Positions 16,922 to 25,000 of a stretch of 64,000 nt of DNA are shown here, piece by piece. The DNA comes from Pseudonocardia acidicola. Lineage in GTDB: Bacteria > Actinomycetota > Actinomycetes > Mycobacteriales > Pseudonocardiaceae. How positions within the stretch are numbered: position 1 is the first letter of the stretch; each line of letters opens with the position of its first letter. Both the position numbers and the translations under genes were made by a program. The notes under the pieces were generated by a model that had not been told where the DNA came from, searched no databases, and saw nothing but the letters and a program-made list of their open reading frames with translations. The stretch lies in contig NZ_JAAXLA010000005.1 of NCBI RefSeq assembly GCF_012911935.1, positions 1-64,000 on the forward strand, given 5' to 3'.

Positions 16922-17563
16922 CTAGACCGTCCCGTGGTGGGCGAGGGCCTGCTCGACGGCGCCGCGGCGGCGCTGCGCCGCGGCCAGCTCGAGCAGCAGC
17001 CCGGTATCCGCCCGCGGGAGCAGCGCCGCGATCGCCTCGCGCGCCGCATCCGGGGCGCCGCCGAGATCGGGCCGGGCGATCAGATCGAGCAGGGTCTGCT
17101 CGACCGTGGTCACCCAGCCCTGGCCCAGCTCGGTCTGATACCGCTGCACGTCGAGCCGGGCCACGTCGCGGCGCACGAACAGCACCTCGGCGTTGCGGTC
17201 GGTCAGCTGCAGGGTGCGACGATGGCGCTCGACGGCCACCACGGCGACGCCCAGGGCCCGCGGGATCGCCGCATGCACGCGCGCGGCGCTGATCCCCATC
17301 AACGCCGTCTCCCCGGTGTGTCCGCCGGTGGCGGCGATCGCGAGGGCGGCGGCCTCCAGCGGCGGCAACCAGTCGCCGCCCACCGCGTCGTCCGGGACGG
17401 CCGCGAACAGCCCCGGGGCGAGCCGGTGCAAGGCCCCCCGCCGCTCGAGCCGCGCGAACTCGGCGCGGGGATTGCTGTAGACGTCCCGGGCGTCGACCGG
17501 GCGCAGCACGCGACCCCCGCTGAGCAAGGCCGGTGGAACCCGCGCCGCAACATGGACGCCCAT
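16922..17563 (-). CDS. abiEi: AbiEi-type antitoxin (type IV toxin-antitoxin)
   Basis: 213 aa from ATG 17563; GGAGG at 17572-17576 is well placed. An N-terminal winged-helix part (DVYSNPRAEFARLERRGALH, then RLAPGLFAAVP) and a C-terminal antitoxin domain (TGETALMGISAARVHAAIP, then TTVEQTLLDLIARPDLGG) fit AbiEi. In characterised systems AbiEi represses its own operon by binding inverted repeats and neutralises AbiEii without forming a complex. Here the reading frame is intact although the toxin downstream is broken. An 11-bp inverted repeat covers its start region, so autoregulation is likely. Confidence 0.8.
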   Translation of the reverse strand: MGVHVAARVPPALLSGGRVLRPVDARDVYSNPRAEFARLERRGALHRLAPGLFAAVPDDAVGGDWLPPLEAAALAIAATGGHTGETALMGISAARVHAAIPRALGVAVVAVERHRRTLQLTDRNAEVLFVRRDVARLDVQRYQTELGQGWVTTVEQTLLDLIARPDLGGAPDAAREAIAALLPRADTGLLLELAAAQRRRGAVEQALAHHGTV

Positions 17564-17608
17564 CACTGTCACCTCCGTAGCCCAAAACACTACGCTCGTG
17601 ACAGTGAT
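17562..17608. promoter_or_regulatory. AbiEi operator: 11-bp inverted repeat
   Basis: ATCACTGTCAC (17562-17572) and GTGACAGTGAT (17598-17608) are perfect inverted repeats with a 25-bp spacer. The left arm overlaps the ribosome-binding region and the ATG of abiEi. Two inverted arms in the promoter are the known arrangement for AbiEi autorepression. Confidence 0.65.
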
Positions 17609-17728
17609 GGGGGAAGGTCCGCAAGCGGGCGCGTGCAGAGCACCACTCACGTCGCTCCTGCCCGCCGGAGCCTTGGATACCCGGCTACCAACTGCCGCAG
17701 AGTTGGCCGCTCTCGCTAGGAGCACGCC

Positions 17729-18049
17729 GTGCGCCTCACCCGCCTCGGCCACGACTGCAGCTTCGGTAGCGGCAATGTCGGCGCCGGCGCGGTGGACCGC
17801 AGCGGTCGCAACAGCGCCGCGCTCAAGGCTGACGCCCACGCCGAGCACGTCAAGCCGGGTGGACCGCCGGGCACGGTGCACCAGAGCGGCGCCGAACTCG
17901 CTGGTTGTCCGCACATTGGCGCGGGCGCTCACGCGGCTCGAGCAGGCCAGCGGGCTCCAGCAGTGCGTCGTCGCGCACCGCCCGTCGAGCAGTTCGACGA
18001 CGGCCGATCCGGCTTCGCTCCCGACAGGTTGAGCGCTTTCTGGTCTTGA
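17729..18049 (+). CDS. Unknown 106-aa ORF carrying the duplicated segment (copy A)
   Basis: Starts at GTG 17729. The first 22 residues are unique; residues ~23-103 (SGRNSAALKADAHAEHVKPG through FAPDRLSA) are encoded by the 241-bp repeat. The amino-acid sequence in this frame is identical in copy B at 46195-46435 although the DNA differs at five sites, which supports this frame as the real one. No domain is recognised. The composition is Ala/Gly/Arg/His-rich with one Cys. Spurious translation remains possible. Confidence 0.35.
   Translation: MRLTRLGHDCSFGSGNVGAGAVDRSGRNSAALKADAHAEHVKPGGPPGTVHQSGAELAGCPHIGAGAHAARAGQRAPAVRRRAPPVEQFDDGRSGFAPDRLSAFWS
17797..18037 (+). repeat. 241-bp direct repeat, copy A
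   Basis: Matches 46195-46435 in the same orientation with no gaps and five mismatches (17827, 17908, 17923, 17983, 18028), about 98% identity. Flanks diverge sharply on both sides. The two copies lie 28.4 kb apart and bracket the catabolic core. Confidence 0.95.
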
Positions 18050-18118
18050 CCACCCTTCTTTGAGCGACTTATGGTTATCATGGCTCGAATCAGCGTGGAT
18101 TTGGGAAGGTGTTCAGTG

Positions 18119-18475
18119 TCGGCTGGTGGTAAGGCGTTCACCGGGGCGCTCGGGGTGCGCGACGACGACCCCGTTGCCGCCGAGGAGATCTTCGGGTCGG
18201 TCGTGGTCGTTCAGACCCGCGATTTCGTCGACGAGGTCGTCACCCGGGCGAATCGCAGCAACCACGGCCTGACCGTCCGCGTCCGGACGAAGGACCTGGC
18301 CGAGGCGCACACCGTCTGGGCAGAGCGCGCGGCCGGCACCGTCCGGGGCAACACCTGTGGCGACGTCAGTACCGCAGCTCCACGGGCGGGGTGACCAATT
18401 CCGGGCTCGGACCAAACCGCGGCCCCGAGGGGCTCGACAAGTACCTGCGCACCGCGACCCGTCGGGATGTCACTC
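18119..18475 (+). pseudogene. Aldehyde dehydrogenase, C-terminal remnant
   Basis: The plus strand reads VRDDDPVAAEEIFGSVVVVQ, ANRSNHGLTVRVRTKDLAEA and AGTVRGNTCGDV, then after a frameshift near 18385 GGVTNSGLGPNRGPEGLDKY. This is the last ~110 residues of an ALDH. The NAD-binding part and catalytic Cys region are absent, and conserved positions are altered (usual EEIFGPV is EEIFGSV). It is a different gene from the intact ALDH at 25542-27068. Confidence 0.75.
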
Positions 18476-18477
18476 GC

Positions 18478-19545
18478 TCAGCCGCTCTGCACGGCATGCG
18501 GTTGCAGCGGCTTGTACCGCAGGTCCAGGTAAAGCCACAGCTCGATGGAGGCCACACCGGCCACAGCCCGCACATGCTCGTCGACCAGTGAAAGGAGGTC
18601 CTCGTGGTGCACGCAGACAACCTCGGCCAGCACGTCGTACCGGCCGGCGGTGATCGCGACGTAGGTCACCGCGGACAGGCGTGTCAGGGCCTCCGCGATG
18701 TCGGCCGAGCGGGCATTCGCGGTGGCCTTCACCACGATCCAGCCTGTCGAGCGGAAGCCCAGCCGCAGTGGGTTCGCGATGCCCATGACTTTCACCGCGC
18801 CCGACGCCACCAGCCGCTGGTAACGCTGGCGCACCATCGTCTCCGACACGCCGAGTGCGGTGGCCAGCTCGCTGAAGGGCGCGCGGCCATCCACAGCCAG
18901 CAGGGACACGATGCGCCGGTCGATCTCGTCGAGGGCGCGTGGCCGAACGCCCTCCGGGTCGGCGCCGTGGCCGGGAAGCACGCCTTCGAAGCGAGCCTGC
19001 TGGTAGTGCAGGCGCAGATAAGCCAGCACCTCGACCTGGGCGACACCGGGAAGCACGCGGATCCGCTCATCGACGACACGCTGCAGTTCGCCGGGATCCG
19101 CGCACATGAGCTCGGCCTGCAGCGCGAACCGGCCGGTGGTGCAGGTGACGTAGTCGACCTGGGAGATCGCGCTCAGGGAGTCGGCCAGCTCGCTGGTGTT
19201 GACCGCCCCGTCGACGGTGATGCAGGCAAGGCCCATGGCTGCATAGCCCAGCAGCGCTGGGTCCGTCACGGCCGTGACCTGGATGAAGTTCTCGTCGAGC
19301 AGCATGCTGACCTTGCGGCGCGCGGTCTTCTCGGTCATACCGGTGCGCCGGGCGATGTCGGCGTAGGAGATGCGCCCATCGGCCTGCAACAGGGTGACCA
19401 GCCACATCTCCGGCTCGCTCAGGTTCGGCGCCGCCAGATCCGCGCGGAGAACCCGTGCGCCGCCGGATGCCGAGTCGGTGCCATCGGCAGGGGTAGCTGA
19501 CTCGGCCTGGCTACGCGTCGGCGGGGCACTGCGGGGCACCAGCAC
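18478..19545 (-). CDS. Tandem Lrp/AsnC-family regulator
   Basis: 355 aa from GTG 19545, twice the usual ~150 aa. Two full Lrp units are fused: HTH 1 (LLQADGRISYADIARRTGMT) with an AsnC/RAM-like domain to ~residue 190, then HTH 2 (LLAVDGRAPFSELATALGVS) with a second RAM domain ending in IELWLYLDLRYKPL. A Ser/Ala-rich ~40-residue N-terminal tail precedes them. It is divergent from the monooxygenase-permease operon starting at 19633 (87-bp gap), so control of that operon by a pathway metabolite is the natural inference. Confidence 0.85.
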   Translation of the reverse strand: MLVPRSAPPTRSQAESATPADGTDSASGGARVLRADLAAPNLSEPEMWLVTLLQADGRISYADIARRTGMTEKTARRKVSMLLDENFIQVTAVTDPALLGYAAMGLACITVDGAVNTSELADSLSAISQVDYVTCTTGRFALQAELMCADPGELQRVVDERIRVLPGVAQVEVLAYLRLHYQQARFEGVLPGHGADPEGVRPRALDEIDRRIVSLLAVDGRAPFSELATALGVSETMVRQRYQRLVASGAVKVMGIANPLRLGFRSTGWIVVKATANARSADIAEALTRLSAVTYVAITAGRYDVLAEVVCVHHEDLLSLVDEHVRAVAGVASIELWLYLDLRYKPLQPHAVQSG

Positions 19546-19632
19546 AACGTATCGGACTCAGCTATCAGGAATCGCCGGACCCGAACCGGCTCGAGCTGGA
19601 ACGACACCAGCACATCTCGAAGGAGTCGCACA

Positions 19633-20709
19633 ATGCGTGTCGGATTGCTTCAGGAGGGCGACCTCAGCGGAACGGACGTCGCCACGCGATACCACCAGCT
19701 GATCGACGAGGTGGTCCTCGCCGACAAGCTCGGTTTTTCGACGTGGGGAACCTCCGAGCAGCACTTCAGCCCGCCGTCGTTCTCGGTCTCGGCGCCCGAG
19801 GTGCTGTATTCCGCCATCGCCGCGAGAACCGAGAACATCAAGTTCCGCACGATGGCGTCGGTTCTCTTGGCCTGGAACCATCCCATTCTCATCGCTGAGC
19901 GGCTCGCCACGCTCGACATCGTCTCGAATGGGCGCGCGGAGATCTGCACCGCCCGGTCCAACAACGTCCATACAATGGAAGCCTTCGGTGTCGACCCGAA
20001 GGAGACACGGGCGCAGTGGGAGGACTCGATGGACGTCCTCGTCAAAGCATTCACCGACGATTACCTCGAGCATGACGGTCCGGTGTGGAAGATTCCGCGC
20101 CGCGAACTCGTCCCCCGCCCGGTCACCAAGCCGCACCCGCCGATCTCCGTGGCGGCCTCCAGCGAGCAGTCCCACGTCAACGCCGGGCAGCGCGGCATCG
20201 GCGTCATCAGCTTCGACAACTACTTCGGATTCGGCTACCTGCAACAGTGCCTGGAGGCCTACCGGACAGCCTTCGACAGCACCGACCACTCCGGTCCGGC
20301 CGCGCCCAACGACTACCGCGGCCTCTACGTCGCGACCGCCTACTGCGCAGAGAACCGTGGGGAAGCCCGCCGAGTGGCTCGCGACATCGCGCTCGGCTAC
20401 TTCGAGTTCATCCTCCAGCTCTACATCCGGCTGGCCGACCAACCCGGCTACACCTACCTCGAAGAGATCAAGGCCCTGGTCGAGCACCGCGACGATCTCG
20501 ACTGGCTCTGCGAGTGGAGCCCGTCGGTCATGATCGGCGATCCCGATGACTTCGTCGCCCGCATCAAGCAGCTTGAGGAGATGGGGCTGAACGAAGTGCT
20601 GCTCCGCATCGACGGCGTCGGGCACGAGAACATCAAGAAGTCCCTGGAACTCATCGGGCATGAGGTCATCCCGGTCGTCGACCCGGCAGCCGCGGAGAGG
20701 CTCCGGTGA
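19633..20709 (+). CDS. Luciferase-like flavin-dependent monooxygenase (LLM class)
   Basis: 358 aa; AAGGAGT lies just upstream of the ATG. A bacterial-luciferase-type TIM barrel: MRVGLLQEGDLSGTDVATRY, FSTWGTSEQHFSPPSFSVSA and ILIAERLATLDIVSNGRAEI are family-typical. It uses reduced flavin supplied by a partner reductase; a flavin reductase gene (22360) lies in the same operon. First gene of a six-gene coupled plus unit with a single-TM protein, an NCS1 permease, flavin reductase, EthD protein and amidohydrolase. Probable role: oxygenating or opening the imported nitrogen compound. Substrate not determined. Confidence 0.85.
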   Translation: MRVGLLQEGDLSGTDVATRYHQLIDEVVLADKLGFSTWGTSEQHFSPPSFSVSAPEVLYSAIAARTENIKFRTMASVLLAWNHPILIAERLATLDIVSNGRAEICTARSNNVHTMEAFGVDPKETRAQWEDSMDVLVKAFTDDYLEHDGPVWKIPRRELVPRPVTKPHPPISVAASSEQSHVNAGQRGIGVISFDNYFGFGYLQQCLEAYRTAFDSTDHSGPAAPNDYRGLYVATAYCAENRGEARRVARDIALGYFEFILQLYIRLADQPGYTYLEEIKALVEHRDDLDWLCEWSPSVMIGDPDDFVARIKQLEEMGLNEVLLRIDGVGHENIKKSLELIGHEVIPVVDPAAAERLR

Positions 20710-20909
20710 CTGAGGCGGGGTTGGACGCGCCCCTCTCGCCGACGCCTTCCGAAGCCCTCGAACCGACCGACGAGCTGGGGCGCCGGTGCGCGGCACTCGC
20801 CGACCCGGCGGCTCAAGGCGAGCCGCTGACCAGGCTGGAATACCTGCTGCTGGTGTTCGCCACCGTCGTCGTCCCCACCGTCCTCATCATCGCCGGGAGT
20901 TGGTTGTGA
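20706..20909 (+). CDS. 67-aa single-span membrane protein
   Basis: Starts at GTG 20706, overlapping the monooxygenase stop (GTGA), and its own stop overlaps the permease start (GTGA). An N-terminal ~42-residue acidic, soluble part (LDAPLSPTPSEALEPTDELG) precedes one helix (YLLLVFATVVVPTVLIIAGS) that ends at the C-terminus. No family is recognised. The two coupled overlaps support a real gene. Its position directly before a transporter suggests a small permease accessory subunit, which is not usual for NCS1 carriers. Confidence 0.65.
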   Translation: MTEAGLDAPLSPTPSEALEPTDELGRRCAALADPAAQGEPLTRLEYLLLVFATVVVPTVLIIAGSWL

Positions 20910-22363
20910 GTGCCGTCTCGCGGCCCGCCGCACCGGTGCACCACGGGGGCGGCGTGGGAAACGAACTCGCGGTGGAAAATGGCTGGCCGCAGTTACGCTC
21001 CGAACGCCGCTGGGGCCCCGTCACCGTCTTCAGCACCTCGATCGCTACCGCCGTCGCCACCTGGTGCTTCATCATCGGCGGATTCGTCTCCAACTTCCTC
21101 ACCGCCGTGCCCGGCACCCTAGCGATCATCGCCGGATCGCTGATCGGGATGCTGTTCATCGTCCTGGCCCTGCTGCCCGTCTGCGGGAAGTACGGCATCG
21201 ACTCCGCGGTGTCGTCCCGGCCACAGTTCGGGGTCAACGGCTCGCTGCTCCCGGTCGTGGCGATCTACGCCTCGACCCTTGGCTGGAACCTGATCCTGTT
21301 CATCTTCCTCGGCCGCGCGACCACTTCGATCCTGCGCGGGCTGGGTGTCGGCGCACCGGGATGGGTGACCGGGGTGGCTGGCGTCGCGGGCATCGTCATC
21401 GTACTCGCCGTACTACGGCCCGGACCGCACAAGCTCCGTGATCTCGGCCCGCCCATCGCCATCCTCACCCTGGTCTTCGGCGCCATCGTGATGGCGCTAC
21501 TGCTGCACCGCCTCGGGCTGCAGGCCCTTCTGCACGCCCCTGCCGTTGCCCCTGCCGAGCAGGCAAACACGAACTGGGCCAGCGGGCTGGAGACACTCAT
21601 CGCAGCCAACCTGTCCTGGTGGGCCTATACCGGCGGGATCGTGCGCAACGCCCCATCGGCACGCATTTCCCTGTGGGCGGTGGTTGTCGGTCTCGGCCTT
21701 GGCGTGGGGATCGGCTCACTCGCCGGTTTCTACGCCGGCCTGGTCATCCCGGACTCCGGTGGTGACCCCACCCAGTTCCTGGTCAACGTCGGCGGCCCGG
21801 TCATCGGCGTCCTGCTGTTGCTGTTCATCGTGATCGCTGACCTGGGCACGGTCATGGTCGGGGTCTACGCCTCAGCGATCGCGTTGCGGCAGGTACCGGG
21901 CAGGTTGAACCGCTCGTCTTGGCAGACCACCATCCTGGTGGCGACGCTGCCGGCGTTCGTGTTGGTCGGCTTCTTCCCAAACCTCGTGTTCAGCCACTTC
22001 AGCACGTTCCTGTCGTTCCTCGGGGTGTGCTTCGGGCCGATCTGCGGCATCCAGATCGTCGACTACTTCGTGCTCCGCCGCCAACGGCTCGACGTGCCCG
22101 GTCTCTACGACCGCACCCGCTCGGGCGTCTACCGCTTCTGGGGCGGGGTCAATCCCGTCGGCATCCTCGCCTTTGTCGTCGGTATCGCCACCTACCTGTT
22201 TCTCCTCGACCCGGTGACGTACCAGTCGCGGGCGCCGTTCCAGTACCTCACCGCCTCGCTGCCCTCGATCGTCGTGGCCGGCGCCGTCTACTGGCTGGGC
22301 GCCCGGTTTGTCCTGCGCCCGATGGGCGTGGGCGGCTACGCCCGCCGCGAGGAGAAGCGATGA
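20906..22363 (+). CDS. NCS1-family nucleobase/heterocycle permease
   Basis: 485 aa from GTG 20906, coupled to the small membrane protein. About 12 hydrophobic segments. ENGWPQLRSERRWGPVTVFS at the N-terminus and the C-terminal QIVDYFVLRRQRLDVPGLYD are NCS1-typical. The family imports cytosine, purines, uracil, allantoin, hydantoins or pyridoxine with H+ or Na+. Located between the monooxygenase and flavin reductase genes, it likely imports their substrate. A second NCS1 carrier is at 31618. Confidence 0.85.
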   Translation: MSAVSRPAAPVHHGGGVGNELAVENGWPQLRSERRWGPVTVFSTSIATAVATWCFIIGGFVSNFLTAVPGTLAIIAGSLIGMLFIVLALLPVCGKYGIDSAVSSRPQFGVNGSLLPVVAIYASTLGWNLILFIFLGRATTSILRGLGVGAPGWVTGVAGVAGIVIVLAVLRPGPHKLRDLGPPIAILTLVFGAIVMALLLHRLGLQALLHAPAVAPAEQANTNWASGLETLIAANLSWWAYTGGIVRNAPSARISLWAVVVGLGLGVGIGSLAGFYAGLVIPDSGGDPTQFLVNVGGPVIGVLLLLFIVIADLGTVMVGVYASAIALRQVPGRLNRSSWQTTILVATLPAFVLVGFFPNLVFSHFSTFLSFLGVCFGPICGIQIVDYFVLRRQRLDVPGLYDRTRSGVYRFWGGVNPVGILAFVVGIATYLFLLDPVTYQSRAPFQYLTASLPSIVVAGAVYWLGARFVLRPMGVGGYARREEKR

Positions 22364-22845
22364 GTGACCTCGACATGGCGCTCTTCCGCGCCGCCATGGC
22401 CGACCTTCCGGCCGGGGTCTCGATTGTCACGACCACCGCGGCCGGCGGTTCGCCAAGAGGCGCCACGGTCTCGGCCGTGGCCTCGGTGTCGCTGAGTCCG
22501 GCGATGCTGTTGGTCTGCCTTGACCAGCGATCGGACACTCTCGCCGCGCTCGCCCGGGGCAGGCACTTCCTGGTGCACATCGCCGCTGACGGCCAGCAGG
22601 AGCACGTGATGCGCTTCGCGGGAAAGGGCGCAGACAAGTTCATCGACGCGGCGTGGCATGCCGGGATGTCGGGCCAGCCCCAGCTCGCCGGCGCCACCGC
22701 CGTCTTCGACTGCGTCGTCGCCGAGTTGGTATCCGGCGGTGATCACACCATCGTCCTCGGCGAGATCACGGCGATCCAGCACGAACCCGAGAACACCCCC
22801 GTCGTCTACCACCGGCGCCGGCTCGCGCCGGCACCCGCAGCCTGA
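22360..22845 (+). CDS. Flavin reductase (FMN-binding split-barrel)
   Basis: 161 aa; the ATG overlaps the permease stop. FRAAMADLPAGVSIVTTTAA, SAVASVSLSPAMLLVCLDQR and FLVHIAADGQQEHVMRFAGK are the flavin-binding segments of the flavin_reduct / HpaC-like family. It should deliver reduced FMN or FAD to the luciferase-like monooxygenase of this operon, and possibly to the one at 28997, whose own reductase gene is frameshifted. Confidence 0.85.
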   Translation: MSDLDMALFRAAMADLPAGVSIVTTTAAGGSPRGATVSAVASVSLSPAMLLVCLDQRSDTLAALARGRHFLVHIAADGQQEHVMRFAGKGADKFIDAAWHAGMSGQPQLAGATAVFDCVVAELVSGGDHTIVLGEITAIQHEPENTPVVYHRRRLAPAPAA

Positions 22846-22856
22846 GCGGAGCAGCA

Positions 22857-23165
22857 ATGTATGACGTTCTCGTTCTCTACAGCTGGCCAGCGGACACCGC
22901 CGCCTTCGACGACCACTACGTCCACGTGCACGTCCCGCTCGTCAAGGCCATGCCTTCGGTGCAGGAGTTCACCTGGGGCAAGGTCTCCTCGGACGAGGCG
23001 GACGCTCCCTACCTCGTCGCCCGGATGACATACCCCTCCGCCAGCGACGCCGAGCGTGCGCTCTCGAGCCCGGAAGCTCAGGCCGCCGTCGCCGACCTGG
23101 AGACCTTCGCGGGCGCCGGAGTACAGATCCTCAACACGACCCGGAGCCTGACATGGCAGCGGTGA
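22857..23165 (+). CDS. EthD-family protein
   Basis: 102 aa. MYDVLVLYSWPADTAAFDDH, then YVHVHVPLVKAMPSVQEFTW shows the dimeric ferredoxin-like alpha/beta barrel of EthD proteins (H.PL...P). The C-terminus is VQILNTTRSLTWQR. EthD members accompany ring-oxidation pathways and may act as isomerases, decarboxylases or chaperones; the exact role here is unknown. It follows the reductase by 11 bp and overlaps the amidohydrolase start by 13 bp. Confidence 0.75.
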   Translation: MYDVLVLYSWPADTAAFDDHYVHVHVPLVKAMPSVQEFTWGKVSSDEADAPYLVARMTYPSASDAERALSSPEAQAAVADLETFAGAGVQILNTTRSLTWQR

Positions 23166-24859
23166 CGACCGGGGCCGAAGGGCCGCGGTCCGCGGAGACC
23201 GTACTGCTGGCCGGGCGGGCGCTGACGATGGCTCCCGCCGCGACCGACGGGCCGGTTGCGGTGGTGATCGACGGTGGCTGCATCGCCGCCGTGGTGCCGC
23301 GGGAGCGGGCCATCGAGTACATAGGCCGGGGCACCGAAGTCCTCGACGCGGGGGACCGCACGGTCCTACCTGGGTTCGTGGATCCGCACGCCCACGCTGA
23401 GGTCGCGGCCAAGGCCAGCTACTGGATGGTCGACGCCCGCGCGCCCGGCTGTGCCAGTGTCGCAGATGTTCTCGACACCCTGCGGGACAACCTTCCCGCC
23501 GCCCGCGACGGATGGCTCGTCGCCCAGGCGAACCTGTTCTTCGACCAGAAGCTCACCGATCAGCGCTTTCCCACCCGCGCTGAGTTGGACTCGGTCAGTC
23601 GGGACGTGGCGATCGCCGTGCGTGCGGGTGGGCATCTGACGGTGCTCAACTCCAAGGCGCTCGAGCTGGCCGGGATCGATGACCACTACGAGGCGGTGTC
23701 CTACAGCATCACCGGCAAGCCGACGGTGCAACGGGACGCGACCGGCGTGGCAATCGGTGTGGTCACGGAGATGGACAAGCTGCTGCCGCTTCCGGTGCTC
23801 TCCGAGCAGGAGTCCCGTGAGGCGCTGGAGACCGGCATCACGCAGCTGTTCACCCGCCACGGCGTGACCACCCTCGGGGAGATCTCCGAGTCCACCGACG
23901 GGCTGCGGATGATGGATGCGGCGGTGTCGGCCGGGCGCATCGGTACCCGTATGCACGTCTACCTGTGGGTACCGGGCACGGTCTCGCTCGATGAGGCCTG
24001 CGATCATCGCGCGTGGTCTGCGCTTCGGTCACAGCCCGACCGATTCCGGATCCACGGTGTGAAGATCTTCGCCGATGGCGGCTACTCCGCCGCCAACGCC
24101 GCGCTGACCCGCCCCTATGCCTCCCACGGCCACGGTTGCGGCGATATGGCGGTGACCGGCGCCGAAGTGACCGCTGCGGTGCGGCGTGTTTGGGCGGCAG
24201 GGCTTCAGCTGGCCGTGCACGCCAATGGCGACCGCGCCCAGCTCGAGGTGTGTGCAGCGATCGCCGCCGCCGGTCCTCGCCCAGACGGCGCCCTGCCGCC
24301 CAGGGTCGAGCACGCCGGCAATTTCGTCCCCGACTACAGCGAGCTGACCGACGCCTGGCGTAGGGCGGGAATCGTCCCAGTACCTCAACCGGTCTTCATC
24401 CAGAACTTCGCCGAGTTCCTGCCTGCCTACGTCGGGGAGTACGCCCGGGATCGCCAGTTCCCCTTCCGGCGTCTCCTCGACGACGGATGGCCGATCTCGG
24501 GCAGCTCGGACGTCTGGGTCGGCTCCGAGCAGCAGCAGACGCGGCCGTTCTTCAGCGTCGCCTGTTGCGTGACCCGGCGCTCCTTCCACGGCCACCCCAT
24601 CGCGGCCACCGAGAAGATCGACATCCTCGATGCCTTACGCATGCACACCCTGGGCGGCGCCACGGCTCTCGGCGAGCAGGCGTCCCGCGGCTCGCTGGAG
24701 ACGGGCAAGCTCGCTGACCTCATCATCGTCGACCGCGACCCGCTCACCGTCGCCGATGACGAGATCGCCAACATCCACGTGGACCAGGTGTTCGTTGCAG
24801 GTCAGAGCATGCACATCCGTGCACCGCACCTCGGTTCATCACGGGTGAAGCACCTGTGA
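23153..24859 (+). CDS. YtcJ-type amidohydrolase
   Basis: 568 aa from ATG 23153. Amidohydrolase_3 layout: metal motif VLPGFVDPHAHAE (~residues 72-82), then GVTTLGEISE, GVKIFADGGYSAANAALTRP, LAVHANGDRA, RVEHAGN, and PISGSSDVWV near the C-terminus. This family hydrolyses cyclic or linear amide-type C-N bonds, including N-formyl and N-substituted amides. As last gene of the unit it probably cleaves the amide made by oxidative ring opening. The operon converges on the minus operon ending at 25001. Confidence 0.8.
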   Translation: MAAVTTGAEGPRSAETVLLAGRALTMAPAATDGPVAVVIDGGCIAAVVPRERAIEYIGRGTEVLDAGDRTVLPGFVDPHAHAEVAAKASYWMVDARAPGCASVADVLDTLRDNLPAARDGWLVAQANLFFDQKLTDQRFPTRAELDSVSRDVAIAVRAGGHLTVLNSKALELAGIDDHYEAVSYSITGKPTVQRDATGVAIGVVTEMDKLLPLPVLSEQESREALETGITQLFTRHGVTTLGEISESTDGLRMMDAAVSAGRIGTRMHVYLWVPGTVSLDEACDHRAWSALRSQPDRFRIHGVKIFADGGYSAANAALTRPYASHGHGCGDMAVTGAEVTAAVRRVWAAGLQLAVHANGDRAQLEVCAAIAAAGPRPDGALPPRVEHAGNFVPDYSELTDAWRRAGIVPVPQPVFIQNFAEFLPAYVGEYARDRQFPFRRLLDDGWPISGSSDVWVGSEQQQTRPFFSVACCVTRRSFHGHPIAATEKIDILDALRMHTLGGATALGEQASRGSLETGKLADLIIVDRDPLTVADDEIANIHVDQVFVAGQSMHIRAPHLGSSRVKHL

Positions 24860-25000
24860 CGTCCGGTCACTCGCGATGGCCCTCGGCCGCACGGGGTGGC
24901 CGCACTGGCCAGCGGCTTGTCGAGCCGACACACGGACACAAGACGGCGCCGAGGCCGTCGCCCAGCAGCACTCGGGGTGTACCCGCACCGAGTGCTGCGC

